From Methylovirgula sp. (GTDB lineage Bacteria; Pseudomonadota; Alphaproteobacteria; Rhizobiales; Beijerinckiaceae), in assembly GCF_037200945.1 (NCBI RefSeq), contig NZ_JBBCGP010000001.1, positions 2,168,501-2,232,500 on the forward strand: a stretch of 64,000 nt of DNA, read 5' to 3'. Below, in pieces: positions 7,864 to 17,361 of the stretch (within the stretch, counting starts at the first letter, position 1; every line of letters begins with the position of its first letter). The notes beneath the pieces were generated by a model, which made no database searches, had not been told where the DNA came from, and was given only the letters and a program-made list of their open reading frames with translations. The position numbers were made by a program, and so were the translations under genes.

Positions 7864-10686
7864 TTAACTGCCGAGGCTTGCCTTGGCGCGTTGCCACCAG
7901 CCGCTGCGTTTCGGCCGATTAGGGTCCGGCTCGGCCGCGACCGGCTCCGGCTCAGCGGCGATCGATTCCGGTTCGGCTGCCGGCGTCACAACCGAAGGCT
8001 CGTAATAATGCGCGACCGGGGCCGGGGCTTCGGGCTCGACGTGCCGCGGCGCATGCTCATGCGACGCAGCTAGCTCCGGCGGAGCTTCGAGCGCGAAAAG
8101 ATCCTCACGCTCGACGATCTCCAAACCTCCAGAAGCCTCGCCTTCCGAAACCTCACCTTCTGAGGTCTCGCCATCAGCGGCCTCGGCCGATTGCGGCTCG
8201 CGAGTCTCGCCACCGCCACGACCCCGCCGGCGTGAGCGACGCCGACGCGGCCGCTCATCGCGGGCCGGCATAAGTTTGCTCTCGCCGTCTTCGTTTACCG
8301 TGTCTTCAGCGTCGCTCTCGCCATCTTCGGACTCGGCGCGCGCTGTTTCTGGAATGCCATCGATGGCCGCGACATAGGCGAGGGCGTCGTCTGAAGGCTG
8401 CGGCGCGCCAGGCTGTATGCCTGAAGCTTCGCGATCGCTGCCACGGCCGCGCCGACGCCGGCGCCGGCGTTTGCGTCTGGCGCCTTCCTCGTCGTCGGTT
8501 CCGGCTTCGCCCGCCGTCTGATCTTCAGCCTCGCCGTCTTCGGTCTCCGAGACGTCGAGATCCTCTTCCTCTTCCGGCATTTCAAGCGCTGGCGCAGCGT
8601 GCGGCAATTCGGGAACGCCGACCGCCGGTTCGCCGCGCTCCATCGTGTGGTAGGCGGCGCCGATCAGTGAATCGTCGGCCGCAATGGTGATCGCGACGCC
8701 GAAGCGGCGCTCGAGGTCACGCAGATTGGCGCGCTTCTGATTGAGAATGTAAAGCGCGACTTCGGTCCGCGTCCGCACGGTGATGTTGTGCGAGGCGCTT
8801 TTGATCAATGCGTCTTCAAGCAAGCGCAGAACATGCAGCGCGATCGACGAGGTCGAGCGCACCGTGCCGACGCCGGCGCAATGTGGACAGATGATCGTCG
8901 AACCTTCGAGCACGCCGGTCCTGATCCGCTGACGCGACATTTCGAGCAGACCGAAATGCGAGATGCGGCCGATCTGGATGCGCGCTCGATCGTTCTTGAG
9001 CGCTTCCTTCATCCGCCGCTCGACCGAGCGATTGTTGCGGTTTTCTTCCATGTCGATGAAATCGACAACGATGAGGCCGGCAAGGTCGCGCAGGCGAAGC
9101 TGCCGGGCGATTTCGTCGGCGGCTTCGAGATTGGTGCGTGTCGCGGTGTCTTCGATGTCATGCTCGCGCGTTGCGCGGCCTGAGTTCACGTCGATCGCGA
9201 CAAGCGCCTCGGTCTGGTTGATGACCAGATAGCCGCCGGACTTCAGCGTGACGTGATTGGTGAACATCGCGTCGAGCTGAGCTTCGACGCCGGATTTGGC
9301 GAAGATCGGCTGCGGATCGCGATAAAGGTGAACGTTCTTCGCATGGCTCGGCATGAGCATGCGCATGAAGTCCTTCGCCTCGCGATAACCCGGCTCACCG
9401 GCGACGGTCACCTCGTCGATGTCCTTGTTGTAGAGATCGCGGATGGAGCGCTTGATCAGCGAACCTTCCTCATAGACGAGCGTCGGCGCTGACGACTTCA
9501 ATGTCATCTCGCGCACGGTCTCCCACATGCGCAGGAGATATTCAAAATCGCGCTTCACCTCTGCTTTGGTGCGCGAAGCGCCGGCCGTGCGCAGGATCAC
9601 GCCCATGCCTTCCGGCACTTCGAGGTCCTGGGCGATCGACTTCAACCGCTGGCGGTCACCCGCGTCGGTGATTTTGCGGGAAATGCCGCCACCGCGCGCG
9701 GTGTTTGGCATCAGCACTGAATAACGGCCGGCAAGCGACAGATAGGTCGTCAGCGCCGCGCCTTTATTGCCGCGTTCTTCCTTGACCACCTGAACGAGCA
9801 GCACCTGACGGCGCTTGATCACTTCCTGGATTTTATATTGGCGCCGCGAGCGGTGCATTCGCTGCGGAACTTCTTCCATCGCGTCGCCACCGAGCTGTTC
9901 GACGTGCTCTTCTTCCTCGTCGTCTTCGTCCTCGTCATCCTCGGAATGTTCCGCCGGTGCGGGCACATCGCGCTCGCGCGCCTCGACTTCGCCCTCAACG
10001 GTCTTTTCATGTGCCGGTGGCGCGTCGTCGACGATGGCAAATCCGGCCGGGTCGGCGACCAGCACATGCGGCGCGTTGTCTTCGCCGTCTGCGGCATCGT
10101 GCGCGGCTTCGGCCGCGTCGTTCGGCACGATAGCAGCTTCGATTTCGATGACACGAACTGCGGCGGCCTCTAGGTTTGGGGCTTCGTCCGCGCTGTGATC
10201 TTCATTGTGATCTTCATGGGATGCAGCAGGTTCGAATCCTGCGACCTGCGCCTCGGCGAAATCGCCGGGCGCCGAGGCGTTCTCTTCGAGTGCTGCGGGC
10301 GCGGAGTCCGCCAATCTTTCGTCGTCGCCACGGCGCTTTTCGGCACGTTGATGCCGGCGGCTGCGGCGTGGGCGATGATTTTCCTCTTCCTCGAGATGGG
10401 CATGAGCATCTTCTTCGAGAAGCTCCTGCCGGTCGGAGACCGGGATCTGGTAATAATCCGGATGAATCTCGGAAAAGGCGAGAAAGCCGTGCCGGTTGCC
10501 GCCGTAATCGACGAAAGCCGCTTGCAGCGAAGGTTCGACGCGGGTGACCTTCGCTAAATAGATATTGCCGCGAAGTTGTTTCTTGTCGGCCGATTCGAAA
10601 TCAAATTCCTCGACACGATGGCCGCGTGTGACGACAACCCGGGTCTCCTCGGGATGCGAAGCATCGATAAGCATTTTGTTGGGCAT
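7864..10686 (-). CDS. rne: ribonuclease E
   Basis: A 940-residue endoribonuclease, the core of RNA decay and rRNA/tRNA processing. The N-terminal MLIDASHPEETRVVV and the S1 RNA-binding segment (GNIYLAKVTRVEPSLQAAFV) are present. The S1 domain carries an approximately 200-residue Glu/Asp/Ala-rich insertion (about residues 90-285), as in alphaproteobacterial homologues. The catalytic DNase-I-like part has the metal-binding Asp residues in AIDVNSGRAT and VVDFIDMEEN, and the zinc-link CPHCAG is near residue 635. The C-terminal third is acidic with Arg-rich blocks (RRKRRRRRRRGRG), the expected scaffold for degradosome partners and RNA. It has a long leader upstream and a terminator downstream. Confidence 0.96.
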   Translation of the reverse strand: MPNKMLIDASHPEETRVVVTRGHRVEEFDFESADKKQLRGNIYLAKVTRVEPSLQAAFVDYGGNRHGFLAFSEIHPDYYQIPVSDRQELLEEDAHAHLEEEENHRPRRSRRHQRAEKRRGDDERLADSAPAALEENASAPGDFAEAQVAGFEPAASHEDHNEDHSADEAPNLEAAAVRVIEIEAAIVPNDAAEAAHDAADGEDNAPHVLVADPAGFAIVDDAPPAHEKTVEGEVEARERDVPAPAEHSEDDEDEDDEEEEHVEQLGGDAMEEVPQRMHRSRRQYKIQEVIKRRQVLLVQVVKEERGNKGAALTTYLSLAGRYSVLMPNTARGGGISRKITDAGDRQRLKSIAQDLEVPEGMGVILRTAGASRTKAEVKRDFEYLLRMWETVREMTLKSSAPTLVYEEGSLIKRSIRDLYNKDIDEVTVAGEPGYREAKDFMRMLMPSHAKNVHLYRDPQPIFAKSGVEAQLDAMFTNHVTLKSGGYLVINQTEALVAIDVNSGRATREHDIEDTATRTNLEAADEIARQLRLRDLAGLIVVDFIDMEENRNNRSVERRMKEALKNDRARIQIGRISHFGLLEMSRQRIRTGVLEGSTIICPHCAGVGTVRSTSSIALHVLRLLEDALIKSASHNITVRTRTEVALYILNQKRANLRDLERRFGVAITIAADDSLIGAAYHTMERGEPAVGVPELPHAAPALEMPEEEEDLDVSETEDGEAEDQTAGEAGTDDEEGARRKRRRRRRRGRGSDREASGIQPGAPQPSDDALAYVAAIDGIPETARAESEDGESDAEDTVNEDGESKLMPARDERPRRRRSRRRGRGGGETREPQSAEAADGETSEGEVSEGEASGGLEIVEREDLFALEAPPELAASHEHAPRHVEPEAPAPVAHYYEPSVVTPAAEPESIAAEPEPVAAEPDPNRPKRSGWWQRAKASLGS

Positions 10687-11325
10687 GTGGAACTCGTGAG
10701 GGCGTGGCGCGCAGGACGCCGCTGCCGCCGCTGAATCTCGCGAACGAGACTAGGGCACGGCGGGGCGGCGCATTTGGCGCCAGACGCAAAGGGTGAGAGT
10801 AGGGAAGCGAGGCTCGGTCTGTGAGCCCGAACTTGTCGACACGCCGTGCCCGATCCATGGATCGATCCCGACGCGGCGCCGGAACGCAAACACCCGCCAA
10901 CGCCCGAACTCGGGGACGCGAGCTGCCAATTGTCATTTTGGTGGTCCGAAGTGATCCCCTCGAAGGGCAGACCATGTTTATCGTTACCTGCGCATCGGCC
11001 GCGCTGACGCGGGCCATCGAAAAACTGCGTTCGTTCGCGGGAGACGATGAAAATCGGCGCCATTCGACGCGCTTACTTTCCGGCCCGCACCGTGGGGCGG
11101 ACTGCCGGACCCGCAAATGTCCAGGGCGATTCACGATGCACCAGACACGAACAGCCTTTTGTATCTGGTTGTATCGCCTTTTGGCAAGTTTCCTGAATCC
11201 TGTTGCCTGTGCGTGACTGTGGCCAAGCTTCAATTCTGCCATGGTGAGGCATCGTTAACCGCGGGGTTTCATTCTGAGTCCACGCTAGAGGCGCGGCCGG
11301 GGGCCGTCCGAGGTTAACCTTTGCC
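10687..11325. other. long divergent intergenic region between rne and the amidase gene
   Basis: About 640 bases without a convincing gene; short frames here lack family resemblance. A long untranslated leader is typical of rne genes, where it supports autoregulation. It contains a candidate promoter for rne (11159-11187) and a 12-bp palindrome GATCCATGGATC near 10853. GGTTAACC lies just before the amidase gene start. I see no riboswitch or tRNA. Confidence 0.5.
11159..11187 (-). promoter_or_regulatory. candidate promoter for rne
   Basis: On the minus strand, TTGCCA (11187-11182) and ATACAA (11164-11159) are separated by 17 bases. This would give an rne leader of about 470 nt. The -10 match is moderate, so this is tentative. 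Confidence 0.3.
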
Positions 11326-12708
11326 ATGAGCCTGAATTTGGCTGGACTCCAGAAACGCCGGGTATTTGCCGCACTGGCCTCCTCGTGGCTCGCCACGGGG
11401 CTGTCGCTTGCGGGGCAGGCCGCTTCGGCGCAAACCACTGGAATCGTTGGCTTGCGGCAGGTCGCTGGCGCCAGCGCCCAAAACCAGCCCTCCGGGCCGG
11501 TCTATGCCGGCGTTCCACGGCTCGATAACGGCGTCGACCGGGCGCAATTGAGCTTCGCCCTTTCGGCTCCGGTCCACGCCACGTCGTTTGTACTGGCAGC
11601 GCCTGACCGTATCGTCGTCGAACTGCCGCAAGTCGTCTTTGCCGGCCCGACCGGCGAAGCCAGCCATGGCAAGGTGCGTCATCGCCATGAGCCGACTCTT
11701 AAGCTTGGCGGCATGGTGACTTCCTACCGCTTCGGCCTTTTCGAGCCCGGCAAATCGCGAATCGTCATTGATCTTGCCGGGCAGGCCCGAATTGTGCGCG
11801 CCGAGACCGTGGCCGATGCCAACGGCATCCATCTGATCGTCGCCCTCGCCAAAACCGAGCGGGGAGCGTTCATAGCTGAGGCGCGGCGTGACCCGCAGGC
11901 CGCCGAGAGGGATACGCCAACCGCGCCGATTCCTCAGGCGGTCGCATCGAGCGCATTGCCGATCGTCGTCATCGACCCGGGTCACGGCGGTATCGATAGC
12001 GGCGCAATGGTCCGTGGGCTGGTCGAGAAAAATATCGTGTTCGCGTTCGCCCGGGAGCTTGCTGGCAAGCTGCGCAACAGCGGCCGTTACAAGGTGATCA
12101 TGACGCGTGACAGCGACGTCTTCGTGGCGCTTGGCGATAGGGTGAAGATCGCCCGCGATGCCGGCGCGTCGCTGTTCGTCTCGATCCATGCCGACACGGT
12201 ATCGGACGCCGCCGAGGTTTCCGGCGCCACGGTCTATACCTGTTCGGAGCACGCTTCCGACGCCGAAGCCGCGCGGACGGCTGAAAAGGAAAACCAGTCC
12301 GATGCGGCGGCGGGCGTCGAGAGCAAGGACGACAACAATGGCGTCTCGGATATTCTCTTCGATCTGACGCGCCAGGAGACGCGCACCTACAGCCGCGTTT
12401 TCGCGCGCACCCTCGTCAATTACTGGCAGGTTGCGGCGCGGCTGAACAAAAACCCCGAGCGGTTTGCCGGATTCCGGGTTTTGAAGGCACCGGACGTGCC
12501 GTCGGTGCTCATCGAGCTTGGCTATCTCTCCAACGCCGCCGATGGCACGTCTCTCGGCTCCGCCACCTGGCGCGATACGACCACGGGTAAGGTCGCCGCG
12601 GCCATCGATGCCTTCTTCACCGCCAAGGGCGTCTTGCCGGAGAAGGATGCCACCACGGCACAATCCGGCGCACTGCTCGACCCGCTGCCGACCGCGACGC
12701 TGAAATAA
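11326..12708 (+). CDS. N-acetylmuramoyl-L-alanine amidase (AmiC-type, AMIN plus Amidase_3)
   Basis: A 460-residue periplasmic amidase that removes stem peptides from septal peptidoglycan. A signal peptide (about 1-36, ending QAASAQ) is followed by an AMIN targeting domain (about 60-150, LSFALSAPVHATSFVL). The Amidase_3 catalytic domain spans about 215-445. Zinc ligands are visible as H in DPGHGG, E in GLVEKNI and H in SIHAD, with the catalytic E in IELGYLSN. It precedes the PBP1A gene by 256 bases, a pairing that would couple cell-wall cleavage and synthesis. Assignment to the family is firm; the exact paralogue is not. Confidence 0.93.
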   Translation: MSLNLAGLQKRRVFAALASSWLATGLSLAGQAASAQTTGIVGLRQVAGASAQNQPSGPVYAGVPRLDNGVDRAQLSFALSAPVHATSFVLAAPDRIVVELPQVVFAGPTGEASHGKVRHRHEPTLKLGGMVTSYRFGLFEPGKSRIVIDLAGQARIVRAETVADANGIHLIVALAKTERGAFIAEARRDPQAAERDTPTAPIPQAVASSALPIVVIDPGHGGIDSGAMVRGLVEKNIVFAFARELAGKLRNSGRYKVIMTRDSDVFVALGDRVKIARDAGASLFVSIHADTVSDAAEVSGATVYTCSEHASDAEAARTAEKENQSDAAAGVESKDDNNGVSDILFDLTRQETRTYSRVFARTLVNYWQVAARLNKNPERFAGFRVLKAPDVPSVLIELGYLSNAADGTSLGSATWRDTTTGKVAAAIDAFFTAKGVLPEKDATTAQSGALLDPLPTATLK

Positions 12709-12964
12709 CGCCGGGCAGCCGCTGGTGCGGCCCGCGTTCCGGCCCGCTATAATGGGCAGCGACTGACCGGTTGCGGCACAGCCGACGCCCAACTATTAAC
12801 ACAAAAGCACAGCACCACATGCCGGACTGACGTTCTGGCCCGCGTTGCCGACGGCTGTCCCTGTCGCGAGATATTTGCCTTTGTAGGGCAAGAGCTGGCA
12901 AGGCAAGAGTTCGCAGGGCAAGAGAAAGCCGCGCCGCCGCGCATCGAAAGGTCGCCATTTCAAT

Positions 12965-15373
12965 ATGCGTTATGTTGCCCGGCTTCTCGGCTTTATCTTC
13001 ACGAGCCTGACGATCGTTTTCATCGTCGGGGCCGCTGCGGCGGGCATCGTCATTTGGAAGTTCGAGCAGGATCTGCCGGATTATACGCAGCTCAAGAATT
13101 ACGAACCGCCGGTGATGACCCGCGTTCATGCGGCGGACGGCTCGGTGCTGGCCGAATATTCCAAGCAGCGGCGGCTCTATCTGCCGAGTTTTGCGATCCC
13201 GCCCTTGGTGAAAGAAGCTTTCATCTCGGCCGAGGATAAGAATTTCTATCATCACGGCGGCGTCGATTTCGAGGGCATGGCCCGCGCCGCGCTCGTCTTC
13301 GTCCAGGGCACGCGCCACATGCAGGGCGCTTCGACCATCACCCAGCAGGTCGCCAAGAACTTCTTCCTCAGCCCTAAACGCGACGTCACCCGCAAGATTC
13401 GCGAGGCGCTGCTCTCTTTCCGGATCGAGTCCGCCTATTCGAAAGAGAAGATCCTCGAGCTCTACCTCAACGAGATTTATCTCGGCATGGGCAATTACGG
13501 GGTCGCGGCATCGGCACTGAATTACTTCAACAAATCGGTCAATGAACTGACGGTTGCCGAGGTCGCCTATCTCGCGGCGTTGCCGAAAGGCCCGAACAAT
13601 TACAATCCCTATACCGAGCGCGAACGTGCCATCGACCGGCGCAATTGGGTCATCGATCGGATGGTCGAGAACGGCTACGTGGCGCCCGCTGAAGGCGCCA
13701 AGGCAAAGGCCGAACCGCTGGGTGTGACGCAGCGTGTGCTTTCGCCGAATACCTATGCCGCCGGCTTCTTTGCCGAAGAAGTGCGCCGCGAATTGCTCGA
13801 CCGCTACGGCGAAAAGAAACTCTACGAAGGTGGGCTTTCCGTTCGCGCCACGCTGGACCCGACCGTGCAGATGATGGCGCGTCATGCGCTGGCCGACGGT
13901 CTCGTCCGCTACGATGAGGCGCGCGGCTTCCACGGCCCGATCAAACATATCGAGATCGGGCAGGACTGGGGTCCACCGCTCGCCACCCTCCCGGCCCTGG
14001 GCGATGTCGCGCCCTGGCGGCTTGCTGTCGTTCTCGAAGCCGACGACCAGTCGCTGCGCATCGGCTTGCAGCCGAGAAAATTGCCGTCGGGCGAGGTTGA
14101 AGCCAAACGCGAAACCGGCGTCGTCCTCCCCGTCGGCCTGAAATGGGCACACCGGCGTCAGCATTCGACACTGGCGACGGGCGACATCATTTACGTCGAG
14201 CCCATCGCCGGCCAGCCCGGACAATACCGGCTGCGGCAAACGCCGGAAGTTGGCGGCGCCATCGTCGTCATGGACCCGGTCACTGGTCGCGTGCTCGCGA
14301 TGGTCGGCGGCTTTTCCTTCGATCAGTCCGAGTTCAACCGCGCGACGCAGGCGTTCCGCCAGCCAGGCTCGTCGTTCAAGCCATTCGTCTATGCGGCGGC
14401 GATCGATAACGGCTATACGCCGTCATCCATCGAGCTCGACGAACCGGTCTCGATTGATCAGGGGCCGGGCCTCGGCATCTGGACGCCGGAAAACTTTGAA
14501 GGCAAATCGAGCGGCCCGCACACGCTGCGCTATGCGATCGAACATTCGATCAACCAGATGACGGTGCGGCTCGCCCGCGATATCGGCATGCCGCTGATCG
14601 CCGATTACGCGCGCCGCTTCGGCATCTATGATAATCTGCCGCTCTATCTCTCAAACTCGCTCGGCTCAGGCGAGACGACGCTGATGCGCATGACCACCGC
14701 CTACGCGATGCTTTGCAATGGCGGCAAGAGAATCAAAGCGACGCTGATCGACCGCATCCAGGACCGCTGGGGCCACACGATCTATCGGCACGACGAACGC
14801 ATCTGCCAGAATTGCAACGAGACTGCCTGGCAAAATCAGGACGAGCCGGCGATCATCGACAAGCGCGAACAGGTCATCGATCCGATGACTGCCTATCAGA
14901 TCACCTCGATCATGGAAGGCGTGATCGAACGCGGCACGGGCCAGGCGATCCGCGCCGTCGGCAAGCATCTCGCCGGCAAGACCGGCACGACCAATGACGC
15001 GAAAGACCTTTGGTTCGTCGGCTATTCACCGGACCTCACGGTTGGTGTCTTCATGGGCTACGACCATCCACGCTCGCTTGGAGATTCCGCCCAGGCCGCC
15101 CTTTATACCGCGCCGATCTTCCGCGACTTTATGGAAGTCGCGCTCAAAGATAAGCCGGACGTGCCGTTCCGCGTGCCGCCGGGCATCAAGCTTATTTCTG
15201 TCGATCTGAAGACCGGTATGCGCTCGACGGGGCCGGGCACGATCCTTGAAGCGTTCAAGCCGGGCACCGCGCCGCCGACCAATTTCAACTATGGCTCGCA
15301 GCCGGCGACCGTGCTCACCGTCGATCCCAATGCGGATCATAATTTGGGGCAGGGCACCGGCGGCCTCTACTAG
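12965..15373 (+). CDS. penicillin-binding protein 1A (bifunctional transglycosylase/transpeptidase)
   Basis: A class A PBP of 802 residues. One N-terminal membrane anchor (residues about 5-30) precedes a GT51 transglycosylase domain with the catalytic Glu in SAEDKNFYHHGGVDF and the STITQQVAKN motif. An OB-like linker follows. The transpeptidase domain has the nucleophile SSFK (in QPGSSFKPFVY), SIN (HSINQM) and KTGTT. It polymerises and crosslinks peptidoglycan at the periplasmic face. It follows the amidase gene on the same strand and its stop overlaps the convergent LysR-type gene by 4 bases. It is the ponA/mrcA type. Confidence 0.95.
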   Translation: MRYVARLLGFIFTSLTIVFIVGAAAAGIVIWKFEQDLPDYTQLKNYEPPVMTRVHAADGSVLAEYSKQRRLYLPSFAIPPLVKEAFISAEDKNFYHHGGVDFEGMARAALVFVQGTRHMQGASTITQQVAKNFFLSPKRDVTRKIREALLSFRIESAYSKEKILELYLNEIYLGMGNYGVAASALNYFNKSVNELTVAEVAYLAALPKGPNNYNPYTERERAIDRRNWVIDRMVENGYVAPAEGAKAKAEPLGVTQRVLSPNTYAAGFFAEEVRRELLDRYGEKKLYEGGLSVRATLDPTVQMMARHALADGLVRYDEARGFHGPIKHIEIGQDWGPPLATLPALGDVAPWRLAVVLEADDQSLRIGLQPRKLPSGEVEAKRETGVVLPVGLKWAHRRQHSTLATGDIIYVEPIAGQPGQYRLRQTPEVGGAIVVMDPVTGRVLAMVGGFSFDQSEFNRATQAFRQPGSSFKPFVYAAAIDNGYTPSSIELDEPVSIDQGPGLGIWTPENFEGKSSGPHTLRYAIEHSINQMTVRLARDIGMPLIADYARRFGIYDNLPLYLSNSLGSGETTLMRMTTAYAMLCNGGKRIKATLIDRIQDRWGHTIYRHDERICQNCNETAWQNQDEPAIIDKREQVIDPMTAYQITSIMEGVIERGTGQAIRAVGKHLAGKTGTTNDAKDLWFVGYSPDLTVGVFMGYDHPRSLGDSAQAALYTAPIFRDFMEVALKDKPDVPFRVPPGIKLISVDLKTGMRSTGPGTILEAFKPGTAPPTNFNYGSQPATVLTVDPNADHNLGQGTGGLY

Positions 15374-16368
15374 GCCGTAGGCTCGCCGCTAGACGGCAAA
15401 CGATCCGTTGCGTACGGCGGGGATGCCCGCTTGCAGGCACTTGTCCACTGCAAGCGTCCGCCAGCGACCTGCTGCGCATCAGTCGCGCGATAGCCCGCGA
15501 GAAGCGGCGCGTACGCGGCGAGCCTACGGGATACGAACTCGGTGAAGAGCCGCACGCGCTTCGTCTTGCGTGTCTCTCCCTGTGTGAGAAGCCAAACCGT
15601 TCCGTACAGGTGCAGGTCGGTGCCCGGCACCTTCACCAGGTGGGGGTCGGCATCGCCAACGAAGCACGGCAGTGTCGTGATCCCGAGCCCTTGCCGTACA
15701 GCAACGATCTGCGCCTCGGCGTCCGTGGTCCTGAATGGAACCCCCGTGGTGCGAACCTCACCCTCGCTGGCCCAATCCGGAATTCCATGAAGGCTTATGA
15801 CAATCCATCGGATGGGATCAGGCGCGTCTGCACGCCACGCGGCTAGTCGATCGCGGGACATGTAGACGCCGCCGAACAGCTCCGGTCCCTTCAGGCCATG
15901 AAGATTGAGCGGCAGGGTTTTGTGGTCGTAGACGACGCGGATCGCGACGTCGGCCTCTCGGTTGGTCAGATTTGCCAGCTCGCCGGACGACAAGATTTCC
16001 ATCTCGATGTCAGGATGCAGCCGCGCGAAATCGGCGAAGTCCGGCATGAGCAGGTGGGTCGCCAGCGGCGGCGCCAGTGTCACCCGCAGAAGTCCGCGCA
16101 CGCTCTGGTCGCGCCCGAAGACGCGCGTCTCCAGCTGGTGCGACGACGCTTCCATCTGGTTCGCGAGTTCGAGGACCTCCTCGCCCGCCGCCGTCAGGCG
16201 GTAGCCCGAAGGCAGCTTTTCGAACATCTGCGCCCCGAGGCGTTCCTCGAGCTGGGCGATGCGCCGCAGCACCGTCGAGTGATTGACCCCAAGACACTCG
16301 CCGGCAGCCCGCACTGAGCCGCCGCGCGCGACGGCAAGAAAATAGCGAACGTCATCCCAGTCGATCAT
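15370..16368 (-). CDS. LysR-family transcriptional regulator
   Basis: A 332-residue LysR-type regulator. The N-terminal winged helix (DDVRYFLAVARGGSVRAAGE continuing through HSTVLRRIAQLEERLG) is followed by a periplasmic-binding-protein-like effector domain. I start at ATG 16368 (MIDWDDVRYF) rather than six codons upstream. It is divergent from the SDR gene with a 241-base spacer, the standard LysR arrangement, so that cassette is its likely target. The last approximately 40 residues (after LLAGYRATDAQ) do not look like the family and run into the convergent PBP1A stop, suggesting a replaced or extended C-terminus. Confidence 0.88.
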   Translation of the reverse strand: MIDWDDVRYFLAVARGGSVRAAGECLGVNHSTVLRRIAQLEERLGAQMFEKLPSGYRLTAAGEEVLELANQMEASSHQLETRVFGRDQSVRGLLRVTLAPPLATHLLMPDFADFARLHPDIEMEILSSGELANLTNREADVAIRVVYDHKTLPLNLHGLKGPELFGGVYMSRDRLAAWRADAPDPIRWIVISLHGIPDWASEGEVRTTGVPFRTTDAEAQIVAVRQGLGITTLPCFVGDADPHLVKVPGTDLHLYGTVWLLTQGETRKTKRVRLFTEFVSRRLAAYAPLLAGYRATDAQQVAGGRLQWTSACKRASPPYATDRLPSSGEPTA

Positions 16369-16609
16369 GGTGCAATCCGGCACCACGCGGTGCGCCTTCT
16401 AAGCCCGTATCTAACATACCAAACAGCATCTCGTATTTGGGTAGCCATCCTAACGAGCGCAGCCCATTCCGAACGGCGAACCGGCGTCAGTCGTTCAGCC
16501 GGATCGATTTCGCACCACCCCTGTGCGCGCTTTGGCACTCAACGCCTGACGCCAGTGGCCCCATCTCGAAGGTCTCGGGGCCTCCCGACGGAACCTGAAA
16601 GGATGAGTC

Positions 16610-17345
16610 ATGGGGAAGCTTGAGGGTAAGGTTGCAGTCATCACGGGTGGAACGAGCGGCATGGCGCTGGCGAGCGCCATGCTTTTCGTTGAAGAAGGCG
16701 CCTATGTTTTCGTCACGGGCCGGAGGCAGGAAACGCTCGACGCGGCCGTCAAGCAGATTGGCCGGAACGTGACCGGCTTTCGCGGCGACGCGGCCAGTCT
16801 CGACGACCTCGACCGTCTGTTCGACACGGTCAAGCGCGGAAAGGGCAAGATCGACATCCTGTATGCGAGCGCCGGCACGGGCGAAGCCGTCCCGCTGGGC
16901 GAGATCACCGAGCAGCATTTCGATGCGACCTTCGACCTGAATACGCGCGGCACGCTGTTCACGGTGCAGAAGGCGCCTGCCGCTGTTCAACGACGGCGGA
17001 TCGATCTTCATGACCGGGTCCTTTGCTTCGGTGAAAGGCTTTCCCGGTTACGGCGTGTATGCGGCGAGCAAGGCGGCGTTGCGCTCCTTCGCACGCACTT
17101 GGCTCAACGAACTGAAGGGCCGGAATATCCGGGTGAATGTGCTCAGCCCGGGGCCGATCGCAACACCGATGCAGGACCAAGTCCTCACCGAGGGGGCGAA
17201 GCAGATGTTCGAATCTCTGATCCCACGGGGAACGATGGGTCGTCCTGAGGAAATTGCGGCGGCCGCGCTGTTTCTCGCTTCGGACGATTCGAGCTTCGTG
17301 AATGGCGTGGATCTGTCTGTCGACGGCGGCTTCTCGGCCATCTGA
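16610..17345 (+). pseudogene. short-chain dehydrogenase/reductase, interrupted by a +1 frameshift
   Basis: Two frames together give one SDR of about 244 residues. The first (from ATG 16610) covers the Rossmann part (VAVITGGTSGMALASAM) through NTRGTLFTVQKA. The second resumes at LPLFNDGGSIFMTGSFAS and carries the catalytic YAASK and the C-terminal SPGPIATPM and VDGGFS. One extra C near 16975 (GCGCCTGCC where GCGCTGCC is expected) breaks the frame. The glycine motif is also unusual: GGTSGMALA instead of the common GxxxGIGxA. Without the extra base it would be a normal NAD(P)-dependent oxidoreductase. It may be a true pseudogene or a base-call error. Confidence 0.8.
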
Positions 17346-17361
17346 AAATCGGAGACGCATT

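Noticed and set aside
11250..11325. TTAACC half-sites upstream of the amidase gene (also elsewhere) as CtrA sites
   Set aside because: A 6-base motif is expected several times in 64 kb by chance, and the full TTAA-N7-TTAA arrangement is not present.
11314..12792. 492-codon open frame antisense to the amidase gene
   Set aside because: It mirrors the codon structure of the amidase gene and has no recognisable family; it is a shadow frame.
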